Positions 27,371 through 35,930 of a stretch of 64,000 nucleotides of DNA are shown here, in pieces (positions within the stretch are counted from its first letter, which is position 1; each line of letters opens with the position of its first letter). The notes under the pieces were generated by a model. That model ran no database searches. It was not told where the DNA came from and saw nothing but the letters and a program-made list of their open reading frames with translations. Source of the DNA: Skermanella pratensis (GTDB lineage Bacteria > Pseudomonadota > Alphaproteobacteria > Azospirillales > Azospirillaceae); assembly GCF_008843145.1 (NCBI RefSeq), contig NZ_CP030265.1, forward strand, positions 4,022,501 to 4,086,500, written 5' to 3'. Both the position numbers and the translations under genes were made by a program.

Positions 27371-28009
27371 ATGGAATCCAAGGTTGAGCATGACGGCACG
27401 CGCCTTCGCAATTACCGGATGATGAAGAACATCACGCTGACGAGAGCCGCCGGCATGTGCGGCGTATCGAAGAGCGAGCTGTCCAAGCTGGAATCGGGCG
27501 CGCGTCCCATCCGGCCCGATCATGTGATCAAGCTGGCCGGGGTCTACGGGATCACCCCGCTCGATCTTCTGACTCCGGACAGCAAGCTGCGCGCCTTCAT
27601 CGAGCGCGCCACCGACACGCCGGTCCACCAGCATGACATCCCGCTGTTCGAAGGCCGGACGCTCTCTTCCCGGCGGAATGAAGCGGTGCCGACCGGCAAG
27701 GTCCCCTGCCCGATCCAGCTCGTCGACGTGCCGGGTGCCTATGCGGTCAGCATCGGCGACATGGCGAACGCCCCGGCTCTTCTGCCCGGCGTGATCCTGC
27801 ACATCCATCCGCAGTGCCCGGTCGTGATCAACGACCTTGTCATCAACCGCGTGACCTGGTCACCGCTGGTTTTCTTTCTGCGGCAGTCGGATGACGGGGA
27901 CCTTTACGGCCTGACCCTGTCCAAGAAGCGCGTCGATCTGGACCGCGACGCCATCGACCTGCTCCACAAGGTGGCAGGGGTCTGGATGATCAGCGGCGCT
28001 CGCGAGTGA
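27371..28009 (+). CDS. XRE-family regulator with S24-like C-terminal domain
   Basis: The 212-residue protein has an N-terminal Cro/cI-type HTH (residues about 10-62; LTRAAGMCGVSKSELSKLESGARPI) and a C-terminal beta-rich domain (LLPGVILHIHPQCPVVINDLVINR, then SPLVFFLRQSDDG) with the shape of a LexA/cI S24 dimerisation domain. I do not find the GDSM-type serine motif, so autocleavage is unlikely. AT-rich flanks and lower local GC suggest its own regulation. Target genes are unknown; the adjacent glycan cassette and the second regulator are the obvious candidates. Confidence 0.7.
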   Translation: MESKVEHDGTRLRNYRMMKNITLTRAAGMCGVSKSELSKLESGARPIRPDHVIKLAGVYGITPLDLLTPDSKLRAFIERATDTPVHQHDIPLFEGRTLSSRRNEAVPTGKVPCPIQLVDVPGAYAVSIGDMANAPALLPGVILHIHPQCPVVINDLVINRVTWSPLVFFLRQSDDGDLYGLTLSKKRVDLDRDAIDLLHKVAGVWMISGARE

Positions 28010-28377
28010 TCGGACACGTGCGAGTCGCTCCCTTTTCCTGAGCCGCAACCCCACGACGATCCCTGGAAGGCGCCTTTGCGGCGCCGCGGGGAGCGCTCCG
28101 GCGCCTGATCCGCCTTATGTCGCACCGCGTGGCTGACGCTCCGGTTCGGACACCCGGTCGGATTCCGCACAACGCTGTCCCCAAATCGGCATTCGTCCGG
28201 CTTGCTACCAAGTCGTATTATTACTTCCTGTTCATGAACATTTCCGGATCGGAACACCGTCCGACGCCATCCGATAGCATTGATATCTAATCATTTTTCA
28301 TCTTACCGTGCCGCAAAATAAGAAAATACAGAGGATTTTCTTTTTGTTATGACTGCGTAGCAAGCAGTTGGGGGCAG
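28010..28377. promoter_or_regulatory. Intergenic region between the two XRE regulators, with a 12-bp palindrome
   Basis: There is no gene in these 368 bases. The first half is GC-rich with a GGCGCC/GGCGCC hairpin (about 28068-28085, no T run). The second half is AT-rich. It holds a perfect palindrome TGTTCATGAACA (28229-28240), which has the form of an operator for a dimeric HTH protein, followed by AT-rich promoter-like sequence before the gene at 28378. Confidence 0.45.
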
Positions 28378-29010
28378 ATGATGAAAATGGTCTTGGATGG
28401 GGCGGATGGTCATCGTCAGTCGGTTCTTGCCCTGATCAGGACCAAGAGCACTCTAAAGGCGGCCAGCATCGCCTGCGGGAGAAATCACGGCTATTTCCAT
28501 CAGTATCTGTTTCAAAGCAAGCCGCGCTTCCTCCCGGAAGATGTCCGGATCAAGTTGGCTCAGTACCTGGGAATAGGAGAAAGCCGGTTACGGGAACCGG
28601 AATTGCTTGTTTCGACGGATACGCCGGTTTCCGCCCCTGCTGAAACGCGCCCCAGGCTGATGGTTTACGGGCGGGCATCCGATCTGGAGATCGACATGGC
28701 TTCCCCGGTCGCGGAGACGGAGCGGCCGGCAATGCTGGCGCATGTGATCGACGCCTTCGCCGCCTACGTGCACGATGCGGCTCTGAGCCCGTGCCTGCCG
28801 GTCGGCAGCCTGGCCTATGTCGATCCGAGCAAGCCGTTGCGCCCGGGGGATTTCGTTCTGGTCAAGCGGGCCGTCTCCGCCCGGATCGCGGTTTTCCGCG
28901 GCAGGAGTTCCGACGGCGTCATGCTCGATTTCGGCGGCGGGCGGGAGGAATCGATGAGCATCGGGCAGTTGACGGCTATCTGCAAGATCGTCGGCGTCGA
29001 TTATCCCTGA
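28378..29010 (+). CDS. Second S24-like regulator, catalytic dyad apparently lost
   Basis: This 210-residue protein has an N-terminal helical DNA-binding-like region (about 12-65; TLKAASIACGRNHGYFHQYL) and a C-terminal S24 fold: SPCLPVGSLAYVDPSKPLRPGDFVLVKR matches the LexA-type loop. Where LexA has GDSM-x-P this protein has DAAL-S-P, replacing the nucleophilic Ser by Ala, and the expected Lys strand reads ARIAVFRGR. It should therefore be a non-cleaving sensor or repressor. GGGGG lies about 5 bases before the ATG. Its 3' end overlaps the convergent kinase gene by 10 bases. Confidence 0.65.
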   Translation: MMKMVLDGADGHRQSVLALIRTKSTLKAASIACGRNHGYFHQYLFQSKPRFLPEDVRIKLAQYLGIGESRLREPELLVSTDTPVSAPAETRPRLMVYGRASDLEIDMASPVAETERPAMLAHVIDAFAAYVHDAALSPCLPVGSLAYVDPSKPLRPGDFVLVKRAVSARIAVFRGRSSDGVMLDFGGGREESMSIGQLTAICKIVGVDYP

Positions 29011-31007
29011 CGCACCGCATCTCCGAACTGGGGCAGCACGGAAAGAGGCAATATGACGCATACGCGGGTGCCGACGCCAAGTTCGCTGCGGATGTCGATC
29101 CGGCCGCCATGCATCTCCGTGAGGGAGCGCGTCAGGGCCAGCCCGAGACCGGTCCCGGCATGCCTGCGGGTGTGGCGGTTGTCGATCTGCTCGAACGGCG
29201 TCCCGACCCGGTCCAGGTCGTCCGGCGCGATGCCGATCCCGGTATCTGTCACCGCAAGGTGCATCTCGTCCGCGACGACCTCGGTCGAGATGGTCACCCG
29301 GCCCCCGCGGTCGGTGAACTTGATGGCGTTGGACAGCAGGTTGAGCAGGATCTGGTTGAGCGCCCGCTCGTCGGCGCAGACGGTAACGCCTCCGGGCGGC
29401 ATGGCGGCGCTGTCATCCTCGACCACGTCGATGCCCGCCTCGTCGGCACGCAGGCGGACCATCCGGGCGCAGCGGCGGACCACCACCGATATGTCGACCT
29501 CGGTCCGGTGCAGCACGTATTTCCCGGCTTCGATCTTCGACATGTCGAGGATGTCGTTGATCAGCTCCAGCAAGTGGCGTCCGCTGGTATGGACGTCACG
29601 CGCATATTCCACGTAGCGCTGCACGCCGACCGGACCCAGCGCCTGGGTCTCGATCATTTCGGAAAAGCCGATGATCGCGTTCAGGGGCGTCCGCAGTTCA
29701 TGGCTCATCATGGCGAGGAACTGGGACTTTATGCGGCTTGCCTCCTCCGCGTTGTCGCGCGCGGTCAGATAGCGCGACGCCAGTTCGGACAGCGCGCAGG
29801 TCTGGGCCTCCAGCCGGGAGCGCGCCTCCTCCAGCTCCGCGACATGGACGCGCAGGCTTTCCTCGCTGGTCTTCAGCTTCAGCTCCTGCTGCTTCCGCAG
29901 GGTGATGTCGGTCCTGATGCCGACGATCCCGCCTTCGGAGGTGCGCCGGTAACTGCCGAGCAGCCAGCGCCCGTCCGGCAACTCCTGCTCGTACTCGCCT
30001 TCCAGCCGGACAGCCTGCGGCGCCAGGCACGCTTCGCCCGAATCCGCGGGCGACAGGTCCTTGTAGCGGCTGTTGCACAGGACCAGCCGCTGATCGGCGT
30101 CCCAGAGCACGAAGCCCTCGTTGACGCTCTCGATGGCATCCCGAAGCCGCTGCTCGATGCGCCTGATCTCGGTCACGTCGACCCAGGCCGCCACCATGTG
30201 GCCGCGCGGCGTCTTCTGTTCGCTGACCCGGAAATGGCGCCCGTCGGCGAAAGCCACCGTCAGGTCCGTCCCGATGCCGCATTCCCCGCGGCATTGCAGC
30301 CGCGCCTCCACCCACTCCTCGGCATCGCCCTCGATCCGGTAGACGCCCGCCTCCACGTTGGCCCGCAACAGCCGCTCGAACCGGACGCCCGGGCGGACCA
30401 TGTGGGCGTTGGGCGCGAACAGCTCCGCGAAGCGCTTGTTATGGAGCAGCAGCCGGCCCTCGGGGTTCCACAGGGTTATGGCTTGCGAAACGGAGTCGAT
30501 CGCTTCCTGCAGGCGGTTGTTCGCTTCGCGCAGGGCATCCCGCTCCAGGCGCCGGGCATCCAGTTCCAGCCGGCGCGCGGTGACGTCGCGCTGGACCGCC
30601 AGCAGCAGGCGGCGGCCGCCGGCGGCATCCTGGAACGGCGATATCGTCAGGTCCGACCAGTACTCCCGCCCGTCCTTGGCATAGCCGCGAATCTCCGTCC
30701 GCACCGCCTGCCCGAGGCCGAGCGTCCGGCGTATCCGGACAAGCTCCCTGCGGGGCGGATCGATGCCGGGAAGGATTCCCGGCGTCAGCCCGGCGATCTC
30801 CTCCGGGCGGTAGCCCGTCAGTTCGGTGAAGGCGGGGTTGACGTACACGATCCTGGCCGCGGACAAGTCCGCGCCACCGTCGGCGCCCGTCCAGTCGGCG
30901 ATGGTCACCGTATCCGGGGAAAGCCGGAACAGGGCATCGAAAGCGGGTTCCGGCCGCATGGAGGGCGGAACCTCATGTTTCAGCTTGGTGATCGCTCCGC
31001 TTTCCAT
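29001..31007 (-). CDS. Soluble sensor histidine kinase with three PAS domains
   Basis: The 668-residue protein has no membrane segment. PAS1 (about 22-145) ends in DVTARRLELDARRLERDALREAN, a coiled linker; PAS2 (about 160-285) and PAS3 (about 290-375) are PAS_7-like, with the shared opening AI-S-A-LWN/WDAD. The dimerisation domain carries SHELRTPLNAIIGFSEMI with phospho-acceptor H436; the ATPase domain has NLLSNAIKF (N box), DTGIGI (G1) and GTGLGL (G2). No response regulator gene is adjacent. PAS1 lacks the LOV cysteine motif NCRFLQ, so light sensing is not indicated; the signal is unknown. Confidence 0.9.
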   Translation of the reverse strand: MESGAITKLKHEVPPSMRPEPAFDALFRLSPDTVTIADWTGADGGADLSAARIVYVNPAFTELTGYRPEEIAGLTPGILPGIDPPRRELVRIRRTLGLGQAVRTEIRGYAKDGREYWSDLTISPFQDAAGGRRLLLAVQRDVTARRLELDARRLERDALREANNRLQEAIDSVSQAITLWNPEGRLLLHNKRFAELFAPNAHMVRPGVRFERLLRANVEAGVYRIEGDAEEWVEARLQCRGECGIGTDLTVAFADGRHFRVSEQKTPRGHMVAAWVDVTEIRRIEQRLRDAIESVNEGFVLWDADQRLVLCNSRYKDLSPADSGEACLAPQAVRLEGEYEQELPDGRWLLGSYRRTSEGGIVGIRTDITLRKQQELKLKTSEESLRVHVAELEEARSRLEAQTCALSELASRYLTARDNAEEASRIKSQFLAMMSHELRTPLNAIIGFSEMIETQALGPVGVQRYVEYARDVHTSGRHLLELINDILDMSKIEAGKYVLHRTEVDISVVVRRCARMVRLRADEAGIDVVEDDSAAMPPGGVTVCADERALNQILLNLLSNAIKFTDRGGRVTISTEVVADEMHLAVTDTGIGIAPDDLDRVGTPFEQIDNRHTRRHAGTGLGLALTRSLTEMHGGRIDIRSELGVGTRVCVILPLSVLPQFGDAVRQG

Positions 31008-31113
31008 GATTCCGGCGGTGCCCGAGCCTTTCGTCCGGCCTCTTGTCGATATCGAAGACTACCGTCCGGCGAATGAATCTTTCGTAAACATTCAGCCGAC
31101 CGGCGCCGAAACG

Positions 31114-31144
31114 AAAAACCTCCTCCCCGCGGGGGGAGGAGGTT
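31114..31144 (-). terminator. Rho-independent terminator after hupE
   Basis: AACCTCCTCCCC and GGGGAGGAGGTT form a 12-bp stem with a short GC loop, followed on the minus strand by five T. It lies 62 bases past the hupE stop, making hupE a separate unit from the kinase gene downstream. Confidence 0.85.
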
Positions 31145-31205
31145 CGCGGCCAAGGATGCCGCCTCGTCTCGGCCTGGATCGTGCCGACCGGCCGGGAGAC
31201 GCCGA

Positions 31206-31808
31206 TCAGCCCATCAGGATCAGGGCTACGCCACCGATGCCGACCAGCGCGCCGCTGCCGCGCACCGCGATCCTTCCGGCCGCCCCCCGTGACACGTTGC
31301 GGATGCCGAGGATCGCCCCGATGCCGGCACCGTGGATCAGCGCGGTCGCCAGCGCGAAGCCCAGGCCGTAGAGCCACGGCGAGGTCGCCGCCGGCATCTC
31401 GGCGCCATGGGCATAGCCGTGGAAGACCGCGAAGAGCGCGGTGATCGCGGCGCAGGCGGCCAGCGGCAGCTTCGGCTGGAGCGCTACGAGGCCGCCCAGC
31501 ACCAGCACCGAGCCGATGATGCCCAGTTCGACCGACGGCAGCGGCAGCCCCGACATGCCGGCCAGCCCGCCCAGGACCATGGTCCCGACGAACGACGCCG
31601 GCAGCACCCAGAGCGCGCGGCCGCCCAGTTGAGCGGCCCACAGGCCGACCGCGACCATGGCGAGCAGATGATCGAGACCGCCGAGCGGATGCTCGAAACC
31701 GTGCATGAACCCGCCCGGTTCCATGTGCCCCGTGTGTGCGAACGCCGCCATCGGCATGGCCGTCAGCGCAGCCGCCACGAGCCCTAGTCCGAGACCTGTA
31801 CGCCTCAT
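31206..31808 (-). CDS. hupE: HupE/UreJ family membrane protein (nickel uptake)
   Basis: The 200-residue polytopic membrane protein has a cleavable signal (residues 1-24, AFA end) followed by HTGHMEPGGFMHGFEHPLGGLDHLLAM, the HupE signature with the HPxxGxDH motif, then about six membrane helices; a second His block FAVFHGYAHGAEMP lies near residue 130. HupE proteins carry nickel into the cell for hydrogenase maturation. AGGAG stands 9 bases before the ATG at 31808. It is transcribed away from hupS from the shared 380-base control region. Confidence 0.93.
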   Translation of the reverse strand: MRRTGLGLGLVAAALTAMPMAAFAHTGHMEPGGFMHGFEHPLGGLDHLLAMVAVGLWAAQLGGRALWVLPASFVGTMVLGGLAGMSGLPLPSVELGIIGSVLVLGGLVALQPKLPLAACAAITALFAVFHGYAHGAEMPAATSPWLYGLGFALATALIHGAGIGAILGIRNVSRGAAGRIAVRGSGALVGIGGVALILMG

Positions 31809-31850
31809 GTGATCGTCTCCTGAAGAAAGAATTGAAGCCGCCATTGCACA

Positions 31851-31914
31851 ACCTGGCCTAAAGGCAACCTGGCCACCGGGAGACCTGGCCAACGGGAGAC
31901 CTGGATCGAGACGG
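31851..31914. repeat. Four ACCTGG motifs at exact 16-bp spacing
   Basis: ACCTGG occurs at 31851, 31867, 31883 and 31899, each exactly 16 bases apart; the central units share ACCTGGCC-(A/C)-ACGGGAG or a close variant. This is an imperfect 16-bp tandem repeat in the hupE-hupS control region, 43-106 bases before hupE. Confidence 0.8.
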
Positions 31915-31958
31915 CAACACCGAGCCCGGATATTTTAGCAAAAATTGCCCGATCATGG

Positions 31959-31972
31959 TTGATCCAGATCAA
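31959..31972. promoter_or_regulatory. FNR box in the hupE-hupS control region
   Basis: TTGATCCAGATCAA matches the FNR consensus TTGAT-N4-ATCAA at all ten fixed positions. It is 217 bases before the hupS ATG and 151 bases before hupE, so it could act on either. An FNR-type regulator is encoded at the end of the same locus (44682-45389). The remaining bases of the 380-base gap show no other recognised site. Confidence 0.75.
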
Positions 31973-32188
31973 TGTGAGCCAAGGTCGTAAGACGGATTGT
32001 CTATGACCAAGCTGGCAGGGGAAAGCCCGGAGCAAGGAATCGCCGGGACCGCGACGGAAAGCAAGGGTCGCGTTCGGCGAAAGTCCTGATTTCGGGAAGC
32101 GGCGGCACTCCATGGCGTGTTCCGCCGCGGTCGTCCATCGAGGCCGATCGGACAAGGCGCACCGGGTACAAGCGAAAGGAACAGGCCG

Positions 32189-33289
32189 ATGGCCAGGGTG
32201 GAAACCTTCTACGACGTGATCCGGCGGCAGGGGATCAGCCGCCGCAGCTTCCTCAAGTTCTGCTCGCTGACCGCGGCTTCCCTAGGACTGGCGCCTGCCT
32301 TCGGGCCGCGCATCGCCCACGCGATGGAGACCAAGCCCCGCATCCCGGTGCTGTGGCTGCACGGACTGGAATGCACCTGCTGCTCGGAGAGCTTCATCCG
32401 ATCCGCCCACCCGCTGGTCAAGGACGTCGTCCTGTCGATGATCAGCCTGGATTACGACGACACCATCATGGCCGCCGCCGGCCACCAGGCGGAGGCGATC
32501 CTCGACGAGATCCGGCACGAGTACAAGGGCCGCTACATCGCGGCGGTGGAGGGCAACCCGCCTCTCAACGAAGACGGCATGTACTGCATCATCGGCGGCC
32601 GGCCGTTCGTCGAGCAGCTCCGCGAGGTCTGCTCGGACGCCATGGCCGTGATCTCCTGGGGCTCCTGCGCGTCCTGGGGCTGCGTCCAGGCGGCCAAGCC
32701 CAACCCGACCCGAGCCACCCCGGTCCACGAGGTTATCACCGACAAGCCGATCATCAAGGTGCCAGGCTGCCCGCCGATCGCCGAGGTGATGACCGGCGTG
32801 GTGACCTACATGCTGACCTTCGACCGCATTCCCGAGCTGGACCGCCAGGGCCGGCCCAAGATGTTCTACAGCCAGCGCATCCACGACAAGTGCTACCGCC
32901 GGCCCCATTTCGACGCCGGCCAGTTCGTCGAGCAGTGGGACGACGAGCAGGCCCAGAAGGGCTATTGCCTCTACAAGATGGGCTGCAAGGGCCCGACCAC
33001 CTACAACGCCTGTTCGACCACCCGGTGGAACGCCGGCGTTTCCTTCCCGATCCAGTCCGGTCATGGCTGCATCGGCTGTTCCGAGGACGGTTTCTGGGAC
33101 AACGGCTCGTTCTACGACCGCCTCACCAACATCAAGCAGTTCGGCATCGAGGCGAACGCCGACCAGGTCGGCGGCACCGTCGCGGGCGTGATCGGCGCCG
33201 GCATCGCGGCCCACGCCGCGGTCAGCGCCGTCAAGCGCGCCCGCATGAAGTCCGGCGAGACCCAAGCCCCCGCCACCCCGCACGACTGA
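32189..33289 (+). CDS. hupS: [NiFe]-hydrogenase small subunit, oxygen-tolerant (group 1d type)
   Basis: The 366-residue electron-transfer subunit carries a Tat signal (SRRSFLKF at residues 17-24, cleavage after AHA45). Counting from the mature N-terminus, the proximal cluster cysteines are C17, C19, C20, C115, C120 and C149, the same numbering as E. coli Hyd-1. C19 and C120 are the two extra cysteines of oxygen-tolerant enzymes with a [4Fe-3S] cluster. Further iron-sulfur ligands follow ([44 protein letters not shown]). A C-terminal membrane anchor (about 330-350) docks to HupC. AAGGA precedes the ATG at 32189. Confidence 0.97.
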   Translation: MARVETFYDVIRRQGISRRSFLKFCSLTAASLGLAPAFGPRIAHAMETKPRIPVLWLHGLECTCCSESFIRSAHPLVKDVVLSMISLDYDDTIMAAAGHQAEAILDEIRHEYKGRYIAAVEGNPPLNEDGMYCIIGGRPFVEQLREVCSDAMAVISWGSCASWGCVQAAKPNPTRATPVHEVITDKPIIKVPGCPPIAEVMTGVVTYMLTFDRIPELDRQGRPKMFYSQRIHDKCYRRPHFDAGQFVEQWDDEQAQKGYCLYKMGCKGPTTYNACSTTRWNAGVSFPIQSGHGCIGCSEDGFWDNGSFYDRLTNIKQFGIEANADQVGGTVAGVIGAGIAAHAAVSAVKRARMKSGETQAPATPHD

Positions 33290-33361
33290 CCGCCGGTCCG
33301 CACCCGGAACAAGCGCCCGGACCCGTGAACGCGAAGACTTAAGGACTAGAGGAACAGCGCG

Positions 33362-35155
33362 ATGGCAACCGTTTCGACGCCGAACGGATTCTCCCTGGAC
33401 AATACCGGCCGCCGGGTGGTGGTCGATCCCGTGACGCGGATCGAGGGCCACATGCGCGTCGAGGTCAACCTCGACGGCGACAACGTGATCCGCAACGCGG
33501 TTTCCACCGGCACCATGTGGCGCGGGCTGGAGGTCATCCTGAAGGGCCGTGATCCGCGCGACGCCTGGGCCTTCACCGAACGGATCTGCGGCGTCTGCAC
33601 CGGCACCCACGCGCTGACCTCGGTCCGCGCGGTCGAGGACGCGCTGGACATCAAGATCCCCGAGAACGCGAACACCATCCGCAACATCATGCAGCTCACG
33701 CTGCAGGTCCACGACCACCTGGTCCATTTCTACCATCTGCACGCGCTCGACTGGGTCGACATCGTCTCCGGCCTGAAGGCCGACCCCAAGGCCACGTCGG
33801 AGCTGGCCCAGAGCATCAGCTCGTGGGGCAAGTCGTCGCCCGGCTATTTCCGCGACATCCAGGCGAGGCTGCGCAAGTTCGTCGAGAGCGGCCAGCTCGG
33901 CCCGTTCAAGAACGCCTACTGGGGTCACGCCGCCTACAAGCTGCCGCCCGAAGCCAACCTGATGGCGACCGCCCACTACCTGGAGGCGCTCGACTTCCAG
34001 AAGGAGATCGTGAAGATCCACACGGTCTATGGCGGCAAGAACCCCCACCCCAACTGGCTGGTCGGCGGCGTGCCCTGCCCGATCAACATCGACGGGACCG
34101 GAGGCGTCGGTGCCATCAACATGGAACGGCTCAACCTGGTATCGTCGATCATCGACCAGACGATCGAGTTCGTGAACCAGGTCTATATCCCCGACCTGAT
34201 CGCCATCGCCGGCTTCTACAAGGACTGGCTGTACGGCGGCGGCCTGGCGAGCACGTCGCTCATGTCCTACGGCGACATCCCGGAGCGGGCGAACGACTAT
34301 TCCGACAAGAGCCTGATGCTGCCGCGCGGCGTGATCCTCAACGGCAAGCTGGACGAGATCCACGAGATCGACCTGAGGGCGCCCGACCAGGTGCAGGAGT
34401 TCGTGAACCATTCCTGGTACAAGTACGCCGACGAGTCCAAGGGCCTCCACCCCTGGGACGGCGTGACCGAGCCCAACTACGTGCTCGGCCCCAACGCCAA
34501 GGGCACCAAGACCCGGATCGAGGCGGTGGACGAGGGTGCCAAGTACTCCTGGATCAAGTCGCCGCGCTGGAAGGGCCACGCCGTCGAGGTCGGCCCGCTG
34601 GCCCGCTACGTCATCGGCTACGCCCAGAACAAGCCGGAGTTCAAGGAGCCGGTCGACCAGCTCCTGAAGGCCCTGGACGTGCCGGTCACCGCCCTGTTCT
34701 CCACCCTGGGCCGCACCGCGGCGCGCGGGCTGGAATGCGGCTGGGCGGCGGAGAAGCTGCGCCACTTCCAGGACAAGCTGGTCCGCACCATCAAGGCCGG
34801 CGACGAGACCACGGCCAACACCGCCAAGTGGGACCCGTCGAGCTGGCCGACGTCGGCCAAGGGCGTCGGCTTCACCGAGGCGCCGCGCGGCGCGCTCGGT
34901 CACTGGATCCGGATCGAGAACACCAAGATCGCCAATTACCAGGCGGTCGTCCCCACCACCTGGAACGGCAGCCCGCGCGACACCAAGGGCAACATCGGGG
35001 CGTTCGAGGCCTCGCTGCTCGACACCCCCATGGCGGATCCGGAGCAGCCGCTGGAGATCCTGCGCACCCTGCACAGCTTCGACCCCTGCCTCGCCTGCTC
35101 GACCCACGTGATCGCGCCGGACGGCAGGGAACTCACCGAAGTCACCGTGCGCTGA
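33362..35155 (+). CDS. hupL: [NiFe]-hydrogenase large subunit
   Basis: The 597-residue catalytic subunit binds the NiFe(CN)2CO centre. The N-terminal ligands are in [10 protein letters not shown] (C76, C79, H83) and the C-terminal ligands in DPCLACSTH (C576, C579, H582). The 15-residue tail after H582 is the peptide removed by HupD once nickel is inserted. With HupS it oxidises H2 on the periplasmic side, exported as a folded dimer by the Tat signal of HupS. It begins 72 bases after hupS. Confidence 0.98.
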   Translation: MATVSTPNGFSLDNTGRRVVVDPVTRIEGHMRVEVNLDGDNVIRNAVSTGTMWRGLEVILKGRDPRDAWAFTERICGVCTGTHALTSVRAVEDALDIKIPENANTIRNIMQLTLQVHDHLVHFYHLHALDWVDIVSGLKADPKATSELAQSISSWGKSSPGYFRDIQARLRKFVESGQLGPFKNAYWGHAAYKLPPEANLMATAHYLEALDFQKEIVKIHTVYGGKNPHPNWLVGGVPCPINIDGTGGVGAINMERLNLVSSIIDQTIEFVNQVYIPDLIAIAGFYKDWLYGGGLASTSLMSYGDIPERANDYSDKSLMLPRGVILNGKLDEIHEIDLRAPDQVQEFVNHSWYKYADESKGLHPWDGVTEPNYVLGPNAKGTKTRIEAVDEGAKYSWIKSPRWKGHAVEVGPLARYVIGYAQNKPEFKEPVDQLLKALDVPVTALFSTLGRTAARGLECGWAAEKLRHFQDKLVRTIKAGDETTANTAKWDPSSWPTSAKGVGFTEAPRGALGHWIRIENTKIANYQAVVPTTWNGSPRDTKGNIGAFEASLLDTPMADPEQPLEILRTLHSFDPCLACSTHVIAPDGRELTEVTVR

Positions 35156-35171
35156 GCGGAGGATCGCCCCC

Positions 35172-35930
35172 ATGACCGCGCATGTCGACAAGACCCCGGC
35201 AGCATCCTCCGCCGACGACGAGATCGCCGATCTCGCGACCGCGCGGAACCATCTCCAGGTCCGCCAGACCGCCATCTACGTCTACGAGTGGCCGGTCCGC
35301 CTGTGGCACTGGGTGAACGCCGCCGCGATCCTGGTGCTCGCCGTCACCGGCTACCTGATCGGCTCGCCGCCGGGCTCCCAGCCGGGAGAGGCGAGCGACG
35401 CCTACCTGATGGGCTACATCCGCTTCGCCCACTTCGCCGCCGGCTTCGTGATGGCGATCGGCATGGCGGGGCGGATCTACTGGGCGTTCGTCGGCAATGT
35501 CCATGCCCGCCAGATGTTCGTCCTGCCGTTCTGGTCGGGCAAGTTCTGGCGGGAAGTGCTGGTCGAGGCGCAGTGGTACGCCTTCATGCGCGACTACCCG
35601 AAGAAGTATATCGGCCACAACCCGCTGGCCCAGCTCGCCATGGTGACGATCTACAGCGTCGGCAGCATCTTCATGATCGTCACCGGCTTCGCGCTCTACT
35701 CCGAGGGGGCGGGTCAGGATAGCTGGTTCGACACGCTGTTCGGCTGGGTGATCCCGCTGGCCGGCAACTCGCAGAACCTGCACACGATCCATCATCTCGG
35801 CATGTGGGTGATCGTCACCTTCGTGATCATCCACGTCTATGCCGCGATCCGCGAGGACATCATGAGCCGGCAGAGCATGATCAGCACCATGATCAGCGGC
35901 TGGCGGATGTTCAAGGACGACGGCAAGTGA
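35172..35930 (+). CDS. hupC: Hydrogenase-linked b-type cytochrome
   Basis: The 252-residue membrane cytochrome passes electrons from HupS to quinone. Four membrane helices are visible, with heme-ligand histidines in VRLWHWVNAAAIL, RFAHFAAGF and NLHTIHHLGMWVIVTFVIIHVYAAI. AGCGGAGGAT lies before the ATG, 16 bases after hupL. Its stop overlaps the GTG of hupD. Confidence 0.95.
   Translation: MTAHVDKTPAASSADDEIADLATARNHLQVRQTAIYVYEWPVRLWHWVNAAAILVLAVTGYLIGSPPGSQPGEASDAYLMGYIRFAHFAAGFVMAIGMAGRIYWAFVGNVHARQMFVLPFWSGKFWREVLVEAQWYAFMRDYPKKYIGHNPLAQLAMVTIYSVGSIFMIVTGFALYSEGAGQDSWFDTLFGWVIPLAGNSQNLHTIHHLGMWVIVTFVIIHVYAAIREDIMSRQSMISTMISGWRMFKDDGK

Noticed and set aside
28068-28085. GGCGCC hairpin as a terminator of the first XRE gene
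   Set aside because: The stem is short and has no following T run.
27371-29010. A prophage remnant based on the two repressor-like genes
   Set aside because: No integrase, structural or lysis genes and no att-like repeats are nearby.
32012-32026. A sigma-54-like promoter (CTGGCA then GC) before hupS
   Set aside because: The GG and GC doublets are 11 bases apart, one short of the required spacing, and the -12 element lacks TT.
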